Notes under the pieces: generated by a model
The model's database searches: none
Seen by the model: only the letters and a program-made list of their open reading frames with translations
Told to the model about the DNA's origin: nothing
In this document: positions 17,845-27,586 of the stretch, piece after piece
How positions within the stretch are numbered: position 1 is the first letter of the stretch
How the letters are laid out: every line of letters begins with the position of its first letter
Assembly (NCBI GenBank): GCA_018436705.1
Contig: JAHDLA010000015.1
Location: forward strand, 62,001-126,000
DNA length: 64,000 bases
Source of the DNA: Sedimentibacter sp.
GTDB lineage: Bacteria > Bacillota > Clostridia > Tissierellales > Sedimentibacteraceae
Direction: 5' to 3'
Translations under genes and position numbers: made by a program

Positions 17845-18713
17845 AATCGCTTCCTTGCCCCCATATTATTTATTTTGTGAGCTATAAACTGTATAATAAA
17901 TATTATGACAATTAATATGAGCCCTGCTGCATAAAGAGATGAATAATGGATGCTTTTGTAAGTTGCGGTTCCCATTTCCAGGGCAATTAGAGATGGAATT
18001 GTTTCTGCTCTGCCCAAGAGTCTGGGGAAAATAGGAGAATTACCGGTTACCATCATAACAGCCATAGTTTCACCTATAGCTCTGCTGAATGCAAGCAGCA
18101 TGTTGACAAAGATACTGTTTAATGAAGACGGAAGGATTATTTTTCTCATGGTGTACCAAACAGATACTCCGAGAGACTGAGATGCTGCATTGTATTCTGC
18201 CTTGTTTTTTTCAAACGTTTCTGCACATCCTGTAACAATATACGGAAAAAGCATGACCGAGAGCAGTAAGCCTCCGGCCAGAACACTTTCTCCGGTGGCC
18301 ATTTCCAAGCTTTTTTCTAAAAACTTTACAAGTAAAACAAGCCCGATGAAGCCAAAGATAACAGACGGAACACCGGCTATCATATCAATAAAAGAAAGAA
18401 TAATTTTTGAATGTTTTTTATTGACATGAAAGCTTAAGAAAAGGGCGCACCCCACACTTAGCGGTGTTGCTATAGCCAGAGCTAAAAAGGACACATACAG
18501 TGTCGATAATATCATGGGCAGAAATGAGTAGTTCGGACTTGGACTCAAAGGGCTCCAAGACTCTCCTAATATATATTGGGAAATATTTATCTCTTTAAAA
18601 AACGGTATGCTTTCTTTTAAAATATAAAAAAATACCAGCAAGACCAGTATACTAGATAATAGAGCTCCCACGGTAATCACGATGCGAAAAATTATTTCTC
18701 TTTTGTTTTTCAT
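17841..18713 (-). CDS. pstC: Phosphate ABC transporter permease PstC
   Basis: A 290-residue permease with six predicted helices; the start at 18711-18713 is preferred because TAGGAGTCATT precedes it. Family features are FGFIGLVLLVKFL, the coupling loop QSLGVSVWYTMRKIILPSSL and the conserved AFSRAIGETMAVMMVTGN, where the Arg-Glu pair of PstC proteins (essential in E. coli PstC) is visible. It lies 79 bases after pstS, with a stable hairpin between them. Confidence 0.9.
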   Translation of the reverse strand: MKNKREIIFRIVITVGALLSSILVLLVFFYILKESIPFFKEINISQYILGESWSPLSPSPNYSFLPMILSTLYVSFLALAIATPLSVGCALFLSFHVNKKHSKIILSFIDMIAGVPSVIFGFIGLVLLVKFLEKSLEMATGESVLAGGLLLSVMLFPYIVTGCAETFEKNKAEYNAASQSLGVSVWYTMRKIILPSSLNSIFVNMLLAFSRAIGETMAVMMVTGNSPIFPRLLGRAETIPSLIALEMGTATYKSIHYSSLYAAGLILIVIIFIIQFIAHKINNMGARKRL

Positions 18714-18732
18714 AATGACTCCTATTTGACGA

Positions 18733-18780
18733 AACTCCCGCACACAGCAGTCATAAATGCGACGCTAAGCTGCGGGAGTT
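18733..18780 (-). promoter_or_regulatory. Intercistronic hairpin between pstS and pstC
   Basis: AACTCCCGCA (18733-18742) and TGCGGGAGTT (18771-18780) make a perfect ten-pair stem around a 28-base loop. No U-tract follows. It lies just after the pstS stop codon and probably stabilises the pstS mRNA end or partly terminates, giving more binding protein than permease. Confidence 0.7.
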
Positions 18781-18791
18781 CCGGCAACAAA

Positions 18792-19742
18792 CTATTTTAC
18801 AGGCACAAAGCCCATTGATTCAATAACTGACATTCCGTCATCACTCATTACATAGTCGATGAATGCCTGCTGAGGAGCAGTCAGCTCACCGTCATATATG
18901 GCAATTAACGGTCTTTGTATTATGTAGGATCCATTTACTATATTTTCCTTTGATGCTTCAACGCCGTCAACCATTAATGTGCTGACCTTTCCGGCATTTT
19001 GGTTAACAACGCCGAACGAAGCATACCCTATTGCGTATTCGTTTTCAATTATCTTTGTAACCAGTGCTCCCATGGAAGGTGCTTGAATAGCATCGGCTTT
19101 AACCTGGACATCACCCATGATCTTTGATTGAAAAACTTCGTGTGCGCCGCCGCCTATATCTCTGGTCACAACAATTATTTCTTTTTCGGGCAGAGATGAA
19201 TCTAAATCTTTCCAGGTTTTAAATTCTCCTGAAAATATTTTAACTATTTCATCTTTTGTCAGATTGTCTTTGACATTTAGAACAGGATTATTAGGATTAA
19301 CCCCAAGAGTAAGGGCATCAATTCCAACCTTGAATTCTTTTAAATTAGGAATCTGTTCTTTCTCAGAGTCTTTGACACTTCTTGCAACCATTCCGAAATC
19401 ACTGGTTTTGTCAATAACCGATTTTACGCCCTGGCCTGAACCGCCGGCTGAAACGTATATAGCTATATTTTTCTCGGGAAATGAAGCATCAACCTTGTCC
19501 CATGTTACGAAGCCTTCAATAAAGTTTGTGGAAATAGAAGCCATTACAGGAGCAAGAGTAGACGAACCGTTAAACAGTATCTGCGACGAAAATTCATCAG
19601 ATTTTGATTCATTGTCTACCGGCTGCTCTGAATTTTCTGCCGGTTTTTCTTCAACTGCCTGACTTGGCTGTTCTCCTGTGCTGCAGCCTGCAAGTACAAG
19701 CGCAAGCACTAAAATAATACTTAAAATATGCAACTTTTTCAT
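18792..19742 (-). CDS. pstS: Phosphate-binding lipoprotein PstS
   Basis: A 316-residue substrate-binding protein. The signal peptide MKKLHILSIILVLALVLAGC ends in a lipobox with Cys20, followed by a Ser/Glu-rich linker (about residues 21-50). The mature part begins FNGSSTLAPVMASISTNF and carries SAGGSGQGVKSVIDKTSDFGMVAR, the phosphate-loop region of PBP-like PstS proteins (usually TGSGAGI; here GGSGQGV), and IGYASFGV. The ATG at 19740-19742 is preferred because AATGAGGTG sits in the right place. First gene of the pst operon. Phosphate is the most likely ligand, though the loop variant leaves other oxyanions possible. Confidence 0.88.
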   Translation of the reverse strand: MKKLHILSIILVLALVLAGCSTGEQPSQAVEEKPAENSEQPVDNESKSDEFSSQILFNGSSTLAPVMASISTNFIEGFVTWDKVDASFPEKNIAIYVSAGGSGQGVKSVIDKTSDFGMVARSVKDSEKEQIPNLKEFKVGIDALTLGVNPNNPVLNVKDNLTKDEIVKIFSGEFKTWKDLDSSLPEKEIIVVTRDIGGGAHEVFQSKIMGDVQVKADAIQAPSMGALVTKIIENEYAIGYASFGVVNQNAGKVSTLMVDGVEASKENIVNGSYIIQRPLIAIYDGELTAPQQAFIDYVMSDDGMSVIESMGFVPVK

Positions 19743-19866
19743 GCTACACCTCATTAATATTTATTGTTAATTAATATTCAAATCATTCATAATATAACAT
19801 AAATAGACATTTAATCCCAATAGAAGATTATTATAACATTGTATGCAACTATAAAAAATGTTCATA

Positions 19867-19891
19867 ACAAAAGAGCATCATTGAGATGCTC
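19867..19891 (-). terminator. Terminator after small coiled-coil gene
   Basis: GAGCATC / GATGCTC form a seven-pair stem with a five-base loop (19873-19891). On the minus strand it is followed by TTTTG. It ends the 19963-20241 gene upstream of pstS. Confidence 0.65.
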
Positions 19892-19962
19892 ATAGACCCG
19901 TAAAAAGTCATCCTGTTTCGCCGTTGTTCAGGCAAATCTTCATGTGTGAAAACACGTTTTTT

Positions 19963-20241
19963 TTAATCTGCTTTAACTTCCATTATTTTTCTTTTAAGTT
20001 CTTCAATTTCATTTTGAGAAGATACAATTTTATTGCAGATTTCAGCTATGGGGCTGTCCGGGTTATCCTTTTCTTTTTCAAATACATATTTCCCCAAATC
20101 AAGAAAGTATTTGCTTATTTGCTTTTCCTCAGCGGAAATAGCCTGATTAAGTTTTGTAGTTTCTGCAAAGTCCTTTGCTTTTTCACTAGCGGTATCAGCA
20201 ACCTCACCGATTTTTTTACCAAGCTTATCTAAAAATGCCAT
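19963..20241 (-). CDS. Small coiled-coil protein of unknown function
   Basis: A 92-residue, highly charged protein. The first 35 residues form an amphipathic helix rich in Lys/Glu (DKLGKKIGEVADTASEKAK), followed by ISKYFLDLGKYVFEKEKDN and a terminal coiled coil EIEELKRKIMEVK. This pattern resembles the N-terminal half of Firmicute zinc-ribbon proteins that begin MxFxDKLGKKxGE, but the zinc ribbon is missing. AAAGGAG precedes the ATG. Single gene, own terminator. Function not known; probably a cytosolic structural or membrane-associated helix. Confidence 0.75.
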   Translation of the reverse strand: MAFLDKLGKKIGEVADTASEKAKDFAETTKLNQAISAEEKQISKYFLDLGKYVFEKEKDNPDSPIAEICNKIVSSQNEIEELKRKIMEVKAD

Positions 20242-20504
20242 AGGGTCTCCTTTCCATAAATGAATTTTATTATTTTATACCAACTAAAACCTATTTTTAA
20301 ACAATGAAATAAATAAACAGCATATAAAAATTTCAAACTGCATTCCAATATATTATATATTAGAAATTTCGATTTAATAATTGCTGATTTTTAAGATTAG
20401 CTAAGGATTTTTGTAATAAATTATAATAAGTACAAAAATCGGAATAATAAATTATATGCAGAAAATATCAAAATAAGAATTTGTAATTAAGGAGGAGGAT
20501 AACA

Positions 20505-21161
20505 TTGGAAAGATATTATTACGATGAACCTTATAAAAGAGGACTAATAAGTTTAGTGTTAAAAGAGTTTTTTGTGCTGTTGCTGATATGCACCATAGGA
20601 ATGGTGTTCGGTATGATGTTTGTGCCGCCGCAATTTGCATTTCTTGCAGGAATAGGATCAATAATAGTGCTGATTGTCGCAGCCGTAACAAGGCGAAGAG
20701 AAAACAGATCTCTGTCGAGAGTGAACAGCTATTCCGTGGCGTTTTTACTTGGAATAAGTACATTTCCTACGATATTGTACTATGTGTCTGCAATGGGTTC
20801 AATGATGGTTCTTGTGTCATTGGGAATAACAACAGCTATATTTGGCGGATTGGCGTTATATTCGTCGCAATCTAAAAGAGACTTTTCATTTCTGGGAGGA
20901 ACATTATACGCAGGCTTGATAGCTCTGATTTTAATAGGAATAGTAGGGATATTTCTTAAATCAGAAGTGTATAACTTGGCTATAGCTTGGCTTGGAATAT
21001 TAATATTCAGCGGATATGTGCTTTATGACCTTTCGAGAATCAAAAACAATCCCTTTACAGAGGAAGATGTTCCAGGGCTGGCTTTAAATTTATTCCTTGA
21101 TTTTATAAATATATTTATTTATGTTTTAAGAATAGTTTCAAGGTTCAGCAGCAGAGATTAA
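20505..21161 (+). CDS. BI-1 (Bax inhibitor-1/YccA-like) family membrane protein
   Basis: A 218-residue protein with about seven transmembrane helices. The start is TTG at 20505, following the strong ribosome site AAGGAGGAGG. FVLLLICTIGMVFGMMF, YSVAFLLGISTFPTILYY, FLGGTLYAGLIALILIG and IFSGYVLYDLSRIKNNPF match BI-1 features; the latter contains the conserved Asp of the channel gate (YDLSRI). The bacterial members are calcium or proton leak channels, sometimes protease-linked (YccA, YbhL). Ends at a large hairpin. Confidence 0.83.
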   Translation: MERYYYDEPYKRGLISLVLKEFFVLLLICTIGMVFGMMFVPPQFAFLAGIGSIIVLIVAAVTRRRENRSLSRVNSYSVAFLLGISTFPTILYYVSAMGSMMVLVSLGITTAIFGGLALYSSQSKRDFSFLGGTLYAGLIALILIGIVGIFLKSEVYNLAIAWLGILIFSGYVLYDLSRIKNNPFTEEDVPGLALNLFLDFINIFIYVLRIVSRFSSRD

Positions 21162-21182
21162 ATTAATAACATGATCCCCGAT

Positions 21183-21225
21183 TTAGGAGAGCGTTCATAA
21201 GAATCATTTTTGAACGCCCTCCTAA
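21183..21225 (+). terminator. Large hairpin between BI-1 gene and ABC operon
   Basis: TTAGGAG-A-GCGTTCA and TGAACGC-C-CTCCTAA give 14 pairs with one mismatch and a 13-base loop. The T-tract is weak. It lies between converging genes and likely serves both directions. Confidence 0.65.
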
Positions 21226-21283
21226 TAGTGAGGTGCTTTGGGCTATATGTTTTTGAGCTTTTATATAGATGGTAAATCGTTCA

Positions 21284-23014
21284 TTAGAACGTCCAGCATT
21301 GTGCTTGTGTTTGAAGTTGCACCATTCTCTTATAGACACCTTCCTGATTTATCAATTCAACATGAGAGCCATGCTCAGCAACAAATCCATCTTTTAAAAC
21401 GACAATCTTATCAGCGCCTGAAACAGTTCTCATTCTATGTGCAATTACAATGACTGTTTTATTTTGAATTAGTGTTGAAAGAGCTTCTTGTATCACAGTT
21501 TCGTTTTCGACATCTAATGATGCAGTTGCTTCATCAAGTAGTATAATAGGAGCATTTTTTAGAAATGCACGAGCAATAGAAATACGCTGGCGTTCTCCTC
21601 CGGATAATTCTGAGCCATTTTCACCAATTAGCGTATTCCAGTGATTTGGTAATTTTTCAGCAAACTCATCGCAATGTGCAAGACGAGCAGCCTTTAAAAC
21701 TTCTTTGTCGGTTGCGTCCTTGCGGCCAATACGTATATTCTCCATAATAGTATTATTAAATAAAGTTACATCTTGAAAAACAATTGAATACAATGACAGC
21801 AATGTTTCCGGGTCAACTTTGGAAATATCCATTCCGCCTACACTAATTTTTCCTTTATTAATATCCCAAAATCTTGCTGCCAAACGGGAAACAGTTGTTT
21901 TACCTCCACCTGACGGACCTATTAAAGCTGTAACCTCTCCTTGTTTTGCTGTAAAAGAAACGTCTTGCAAAATATTTTCTGTATTGTTATATGCAAAACC
22001 GACATTTTTAAATTCAATATCATATCCTTTATTGCTAAGTTGAGAGTTTCCACTTTGAACAGTATGATCAAGAATTTCATTCATGCGGTCAATTTGAACT
22101 TTTGAACCGATAATGGCGGCTAAATTTATTAGTGTAGCCTGCATTGGATCATAGATTCGAGAAGCAACAAGTAAAAACATAAAAAATGTAAGGACATCAA
22201 GATCACCTTTTGATAACAAAATTCCGCCCGTTAAAGCTGTTGTTGCAATACCGAGTTTTAAAATTAATTGTGCCGATACTACAAATACGGCAGTGCCAAG
22301 TTCAGAAATAATCGCTCTTTTTTCTACTGCTTTAATTTTTTTATCTAAACCAAAAAGATATTCATTTTCTGCATTGTTAGACTTTAAATCTCTTAATGTT
22401 TCCAAACACTCTTGTATACCATCGGCACAAGCCACTTTAACTGACATTTGTCTACGTCCCAAAGCATTTTGCACATTAGATGAGAAGAGCACAATACAAA
22501 AAGCAATGGGCAGTACCCACAAAGCTGCTATTGCCATTTTCCAATTAAAGAAAAACAGGCTGACAGAAATAATTGTAGTCGAAATTATTGAACCTACTAA
22601 TTCTGGAATATAATGTGAAAAAGTTTGTTCAAGAGAAGTGCAATCTGTCATTATTGTGCTGGTTAAATCTGATAAATCTTTCTTTCCAAAGAAAGATAAC
22701 GGTAATTTTCTAAGCTTTTCTGCCAATGTAATTCTTCTAACCCCACTTTCTACATATGTAGAAAGAAAAGTGGCATTATACTGAATCCATGTAGAAAAAA
22801 ATATCAACACTAAGCAAATAACGGAACCTATACAATAAAATGCAATTTTATTTTGCGGAATTTTTCCGTTCATTAGGTCAATTACAAGAAAATACAGTAA
22901 ACCTACAGGAAACATAAGAATAAGATAAGAAAGAGTACAAGCAAAACAAGCCTTAATTAAATCTTTTGCACCTTGCTGAGAAAGTGCATATTTATGTTGA
23001 AGTTTTTTAAGCAT
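21284..23014 (-). CDS. ABC transporter, fused permease-ATPase half (second of pair)
   Basis: A 576-residue exporter-fold half transporter: six helices in residues 1-320 (for example KACFACTLSYLILMF), then a nucleotide-binding domain with Walker A IGPSGGGKTT, signature SELSGGERQR, Walker B ILLDEATASLD and IAHR. It pairs with the gene that begins 23007-24791; the two ORFs overlap by eight bases. In siderophore loci, exporter-fold pairs of this type (YbtP/YbtQ) work as importers. Its co-transcription with ECF components here supports an import role (inference). Confidence 0.88.
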   Translation of the reverse strand: MLKKLQHKYALSQQGAKDLIKACFACTLSYLILMFPVGLLYFLVIDLMNGKIPQNKIAFYCIGSVICLVLIFFSTWIQYNATFLSTYVESGVRRITLAEKLRKLPLSFFGKKDLSDLTSTIMTDCTSLEQTFSHYIPELVGSIISTTIISVSLFFFNWKMAIAALWVLPIAFCIVLFSSNVQNALGRRQMSVKVACADGIQECLETLRDLKSNNAENEYLFGLDKKIKAVEKRAIISELGTAVFVVSAQLILKLGIATTALTGGILLSKGDLDVLTFFMFLLVASRIYDPMQATLINLAAIIGSKVQIDRMNEILDHTVQSGNSQLSNKGYDIEFKNVGFAYNNTENILQDVSFTAKQGEVTALIGPSGGGKTTVSRLAARFWDINKGKISVGGMDISKVDPETLLSLYSIVFQDVTLFNNTIMENIRIGRKDATDKEVLKAARLAHCDEFAEKLPNHWNTLIGENGSELSGGERQRISIARAFLKNAPIILLDEATASLDVENETVIQEALSTLIQNKTVIVIAHRMRTVSGADKIVVLKDGFVAEHGSHVELINQEGVYKRMVQLQTQAQCWTF

Positions 23015-24791
23015 ATTGGCACACTCCTTTTTTAACAGTCCAATCTACGGAATTTTTATATTCTTCCCACATATGAGCATACATACCGTTGTGTTGCAAC
23101 AAATTCTTATGGGTTCCGCTCTCCAAAATACTTCCGTCTTTTAGAACGAATATTTTATCTGCATCTACTATGGTTGAAAGCCTATGCGCAATCATCACAA
23201 CGGTTTTTCCTTTTGATAATTCATTAAATGCAGCTTGAACTTTATATTCATTGTCAGGATCAGCAAATGCAGTGGCTTCATCTAAAATTAGAATGGGAGC
23301 ATTTTTAAGCATAACTCTGGCAATTGCAATTCTCTGTTGTTCACCTCCCGAAAGGTAAACTCCTTTTGTTCCTATAACAGTATCTATTCCCTTTGGTAGT
23401 TTTGATATAATATCACTGCATTGTGCAGCTTTTAGAGCATTAATAACTTCTTTACGAGTAGCATTCGGCTTAGCCATACGAACATTTTCAAAAACAGAAG
23501 TTTTTAAAAGTTTACTGTCTTGAAAAACAAATGAAACAGTATTCATCAGATCTTCTTTTGATATATCTTTTACATTTACTCCGCCTATTTTCACTTCACC
23601 GTTCGTTACATCCCAAAAACGAGCTATTATATTTGCTAAAGTTGTTTTACCTCCGCCTGATGGACCTACGAGTGCAACCTTTTTTTCGGATTCAATTTGA
23701 ATTGAAATATTTTTTAGTGCGTAGGTATGGGAATTTTTATATTTAAAAGAAACATTATTTAAATCTATGGAATTATTTTTTGGCAATATAGATAGGCTTG
23801 TATTTTCCATAGGTTTTATAGTCATTACACTGTCAATACGACCTAAAGCATCTTCTACAATCATGGCATTCTCACTGGAGAACATAATTTTAGTTAATGT
23901 TACGCTGATAATAGGTGTGAAAATAATATAGAAAAGTATATTAATTAAAAATGTATCGGTTACACCGTTTTGTGTCATAATTAAAGCTGCGGCAATCAAT
24001 ACAGCAAACACAGCATTAATTGCTGTTGTATAAAATAACATAGGCTTACGCAAATCCTTTGTGTAAGCAATTACCCATTTTGAGTAGTTATCAATAGAAT
24101 TTTTAAATTTCTTGAATGAAAACACTGATTGACCAAAAGTCTTTACTACAGGTATACCGCGTACATACTCAACCGCTTCATTTGACATTCTTTCAAGAGA
24201 ATCTTGATATTCCTTCATTTTTTGCTTCATTTGTTTACCTGTCATCGTCATCATAATTAAGAATGCCAAAATAACAGGAATTAGACTTAACAACCCAAGC
24301 TTCCAGTCAAAGAGAAATAATAAAATAACCATTCCAATCGGCGTAGCAATTGCACCTGCACGGTCAGGAAGTTGATGAGCAAGATATGTTTCTGTTGCAC
24401 CGCTTGATTCATTTACAATCTTTCTGAGTTTTCCGCTTCCGAACTCATCTATGAAACCTAAAGGCAATGTTACAATATGATGCATTGCGCGGCTTCTAAT
24501 ATTGGCGGCGATGCGAAATGCACCTATATGTGAGCACATAAGAGCACCAACATATATTAACATGGATAAAATTGAAAATATAACTGCCATCCAACCGTAA
24601 TGAGCAAGGTTTTGCGCCTGGTTAAAATTAGGTGCTACATCCATTACTTCTTTAATGATTTTCCATATATAAATATAAGGCAAAAGCGCTACAAGGGCAC
24701 TTAGCCCAGATAGTATCCAAGACAGTATTGTCAGATATTTAAACTTTCCCGCATATTCAAATAAATGCGATAAACTTGATTTTTTTTTCAT
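23007..24791 (-). CDS. ABC transporter, fused permease-ATPase half (first of pair)
   Basis: A 594-residue half transporter of the same fold: transmembrane part (ILSWILSGLSALVALLPYIYIW, IGMVILLFLFDWKLGLL) with the coupling region VEYVRGIPVVKTFGQS, then Walker A VGPSGGGKTT, signature VYLSGGEQQR, Walker B LILDEATAFADPDNE and IAHR. The Walker B-D-loop reads AFADPDNE, as in YbtP-like transporters, rather than ASLD. Forms a heterodimer with the next gene. AAAGGAGAGA precedes the ATG, 18 bases after the ECF ATPase gene. Confidence 0.88.
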   Translation of the reverse strand: MKKKSSLSHLFEYAGKFKYLTILSWILSGLSALVALLPYIYIWKIIKEVMDVAPNFNQAQNLAHYGWMAVIFSILSMLIYVGALMCSHIGAFRIAANIRSRAMHHIVTLPLGFIDEFGSGKLRKIVNESSGATETYLAHQLPDRAGAIATPIGMVILLFLFDWKLGLLSLIPVILAFLIMMTMTGKQMKQKMKEYQDSLERMSNEAVEYVRGIPVVKTFGQSVFSFKKFKNSIDNYSKWVIAYTKDLRKPMLFYTTAINAVFAVLIAAALIMTQNGVTDTFLINILFYIIFTPIISVTLTKIMFSSENAMIVEDALGRIDSVMTIKPMENTSLSILPKNNSIDLNNVSFKYKNSHTYALKNISIQIESEKKVALVGPSGGGKTTLANIIARFWDVTNGEVKIGGVNVKDISKEDLMNTVSFVFQDSKLLKTSVFENVRMAKPNATRKEVINALKAAQCSDIISKLPKGIDTVIGTKGVYLSGGEQQRIAIARVMLKNAPILILDEATAFADPDNEYKVQAAFNELSKGKTVVMIAHRLSTIVDADKIFVLKDGSILESGTHKNLLQHNGMYAHMWEEYKNSVDWTVKKGVCQYA

Positions 24792-24808
24792 ATAATTTAT
24801 CTCTCCTT

Positions 24809-26263
24809 TTAATTTTTGTCAAAAAATAATTTTAAATTTTTTTCTCCGTTTCTATCAAGAGGGTATGACGCTTTTACACATCCATTTTCAAGATGAAGGA
24901 TATGAGTACAGCACGAACATATCAAATCAGGATCATGTGTAACAATGAAGATACTATTTTTGCCTTTTAAATCAGAAAAAAGTTGTGCAGTTTCATTCAT
25001 ATGACGATAATCCAGTCCGCTAGTAGGCTCATCAAATATCAGCAGTTCCTTACCCGCTAATATAGCACTTGCTATGGCAACTCTTTGTTTTTGCCCACCT
25101 GAAAGTGACATTGGATGTCTCTCGGTTACCGAAGAAAGATCTAACATATCTAATACTTTTTCTACTTCACCTTTATTTTCATCAGACATTCCAAGCTGAA
25201 CTTCATCTAAAACACTTTCACAGAATAACTGATGGTTGACATCCTGCATGACCATATAACACTTCTTCAAAAGCATTTTTTTCTTAATTTCTAAGCCATT
25301 CAGTGTAATGCTTCCTCTAAACTTTTTCTGTAAACCGCACAAGCATTTGGAAAAGGTAGATTTACCGGCTCCATTATGTCCGATTACTGCAACAATTTCG
25401 TTGCATGGGAGAGAAAGTTCATTGACATTCAATGCATCATGTTTTTCGTTGTATGAATATTTAAAATTGTGAAAATCAATTGTATTATTCGTGCAAGATA
25501 TATTGTCAGTACTTAGCTTACAATTCAATATCAAAGATCTAAGTCCCATTTTCCGAATTTTTTGGGGAGAAAGGTGTGTAAATTCTTCCATGGAAGAATC
25601 CATACGGACAGATCCACCTTTCAGATAAATAACACGTTCACAAATATCCGATAGCCAGTGAATTCGGTGTTCCGAAATAACGACAGTTTTGCCCTGCCTT
25701 TTCCACAATTGAACAACTTCACGTAATTTATAAATAGCATTCATATCTAAATTAGAAGTCGGCTCGTCAAGAACAAAAACATCAGGATTTACAGCCGAAA
25801 CAGAGGCGCAAGCGATTTTTTGTTTTTCTCCGCCAGATAGATTAAAAATATTTCTTCCCAATAAATTTGTTATATTTTGTTCATCAGCGGTTTTTTTAAT
25901 TCGATCTCTTATCTCATCTTCAGGTAATCCCATATTTTCGCATCCGAAAGCAATTTCACTTGTAGTATCTACACAAAAAAATTGACTTCTGGGATTTTGA
26001 AATACACTTCCAACATGCTTTGCTGTTTCATATAGCTCTGCGTTAGATATATCCATGTTATTTACAACAACTTTACCTTCAATTGTTCCTTCATAATAAT
26101 GAGGAATTAATCCGTTAATTAAGCGTGTAACCGAAGTTTTTCCGCACCCTGATTCTCCGCATAATAAAACTATTTGACCATCAGGTATTTTTATTGATAG
26201 ATCAGTTAATGCATTGGTATCTGAATTTTCATATTTAAATGATAAGTTTTTAATTTCAATCAT
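24809..26263 (-). CDS. ECF-type transporter ATPase, tandem-fused (EcfA-EcfA')
   Basis: A 484-residue protein with two complete nucleotide-binding domains. Domain 1 has Walker A LCGESGCGKT, signature NLSGGEKQ, Walker B VFVLDEPTSNLD; domain 2 (from about residue 265) has Walker A IGHNGAGKS, signature SLSGGQKQ, Walker B LLIFDEPTSGLD and VTHD. Energises an energy-coupling-factor uptake system; the fused arrangement replaces separate EcfA1 and EcfA2. Sits between EcfT and the ABC pair in one operon. Confidence 0.88.
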   Translation of the reverse strand: MIEIKNLSFKYENSDTNALTDLSIKIPDGQIVLLCGESGCGKTSVTRLINGLIPHYYEGTIEGKVVVNNMDISNAELYETAKHVGSVFQNPRSQFFCVDTTSEIAFGCENMGLPEDEIRDRIKKTADEQNITNLLGRNIFNLSGGEKQKIACASVSAVNPDVFVLDEPTSNLDMNAIYKLREVVQLWKRQGKTVVISEHRIHWLSDICERVIYLKGGSVRMDSSMEEFTHLSPQKIRKMGLRSLILNCKLSTDNISCTNNTIDFHNFKYSYNEKHDALNVNELSLPCNEIVAVIGHNGAGKSTFSKCLCGLQKKFRGSITLNGLEIKKKMLLKKCYMVMQDVNHQLFCESVLDEVQLGMSDENKGEVEKVLDMLDLSSVTERHPMSLSGGQKQRVAIASAILAGKELLIFDEPTSGLDYRHMNETAQLFSDLKGKNSIFIVTHDPDLICSCCTHILHLENGCVKASYPLDRNGEKNLKLFFDKN

Positions 26264-26270
26264 AAATCTC

Positions 26271-27005
26271 TCAAAATGCTCCTAACCGTGACAAAATTAA
26301 TAATGCAAAGGGAACGGCACACAATAAAATTATTAAAATATCTTGTAAATGAAATCCAATTTCACACACATTTGTCCGTTTTACATTACCGCCAAGCCCT
26401 CTTGTTAATGCTGCCGCTGAAAGTTCCTCGCCAATTTTTACAGAACATGTTAAAAGAGGAACAAGCCTATACTCAATCATTTTTGCTATATTTTTGCTGC
26501 TAAAGCTTACACCTCTCATGCGCATTGCCGAGTTAATAGAAAAAAATTCATCCGCTACCGTAGGGAAAAATCGAAACATTACCGACAACGGAATAATAAT
26601 CTTCTCACTTAGTTTTAGCCTAAGCATAGCTGCATTAAATTCACTAACAGTAGTTGTTGTTAATACATAAACACCAATCATAATGCTAGGCATAAATCGT
26701 GTTAGAATCCCAGCCGAACCAAGTAAAATAAAATTTACCACTCCTTTTGAATTATAGCTAAGCAAATTAAATAATACAGATGTCGTAATGTAAATAATTG
26801 CATATATAAAAGCTGTTTTAAACTTTTTTGCTGTTAAAAACAACACAAAAGGAACAACGCAAAGGCAAGGTGCAAGGAATGGTATACCATCCCCTGCACT
26901 GCCCAGCACAAATGTAGACATTGTTATCAATAAAATAAGTTTTGTTCTTGGATCTAAAGCAAGTCCGTTCTTTTTAACTTGAGCTTGAAGAATGTTATGA
27001 TTCAT
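26271..27005 (-). CDS. ECF transporter transmembrane component EcfT
   Basis: A 244-residue membrane protein. The ATG at 27003-27005 shares one base with the S-component stop codon and is preferred to a TTG one codon earlier. About five to six helices are visible, and the cytosolic coupling motifs AMRMRGVSF and AALTRGLGG, which dock on the ATPases in all EcfT proteins (A-x-x-x-R-G), are both present. It links the S component to the ATPase. Confidence 0.88.
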   Translation of the reverse strand: MNHNILQAQVKKNGLALDPRTKLILLITMSTFVLGSAGDGIPFLAPCLCVVPFVLFLTAKKFKTAFIYAIIYITTSVLFNLLSYNSKGVVNFILLGSAGILTRFMPSIMIGVYVLTTTTVSEFNAAMLRLKLSEKIIIPLSVMFRFFPTVADEFFSINSAMRMRGVSFSSKNIAKMIEYRLVPLLTCSVKIGEELSAAALTRGLGGNVKRTNVCEIGFHLQDILIILLCAVPFALLILSRLGAF

Positions 27006-27586
27006 CAAGCTATTCCGGCCTTTTTAAAATGCTTTTTCAATACTGCTTTTCCGATTAAGCCACCTATTATTCCACTTACAAATGCTGCAACCAGTAAAGC
27101 AGGACACATCCACATTGGCATTAAATTTGTTAAAGCATCTATGTATTCTTGCCCAAAGCTTTGTCTTGTAGAAAAATATCCTTCTATATTTGTAAATAAG
27201 GGTATAAAATTTGCCCAACACCAAATACTGAATACTCCCGATGTTAATATAGCTTTTGATGAATTCCTGTATTGACCGCTCTTGTATATTAATTCTGCAA
27301 CAAACCCGGATATTGCACCTACAATGATTGCGTAATAACTCATACCTGTTAAAAGCATTAAAATTCCCATAATTAAGCTCATAATAAGTATCATGCCAAA
27401 TTTTTTTACCTTTGTAAGGAAAAGCATAAACGGAATGCCACCTATTATCGGAACAATAACACATAAAAGCGGCATAAATATTGGTATATAGCCAAGCATA
27501 GAAACAGCAAAAACTATTACAAAATATATAGCTGTAAATATGCCCACATTGATCAAGTCTTTTCCTTTAAGCTTTTCATTTTTCAT
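27005..27586 (-). CDS. ECF transporter substrate-binding (S) component, MptD-like
   Basis: A 193-residue membrane protein of about six helices, beginning MKNEKLKGKDLINVGIFTA. This is the MptD-type family of putative S components, which lacks a known vitamin ligand. Ile/Met-rich helices (LIMSLIMGILMLLTGM) dominate. AAGGAGG lies nine bases before the ATG at 27584-27586, which overlaps the TGA of a flavodoxin-like mini-ORF (ATGA); an ATG two codons upstream also exists. It gives the system its specificity. Similar TetR/S/T/A/ABC-pair loci have been linked to siderophore uptake in streptococci (equibactin locus); a metal-chelate substrate is inference. Confidence 0.75.
   Translation of the reverse strand: MKNEKLKGKDLINVGIFTAIYFVIVFAVSMLGYIPIFMPLLCVIVPIIGGIPFMLFLTKVKKFGMILIMSLIMGILMLLTGMSYYAIIVGAISGFVAELIYKSGQYRNSSKAILTSGVFSIWCWANFIPLFTNIEGYFSTRQSFGQEYIDALTNLMPMWMCPALLVAAFVSGIIGGLIGKAVLKKHFKKAGIA

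Noticed and set aside
27024..27464. 146-residue minus-strand frame
   Set aside because: Shifted frame inside the ECF S component, no family features.
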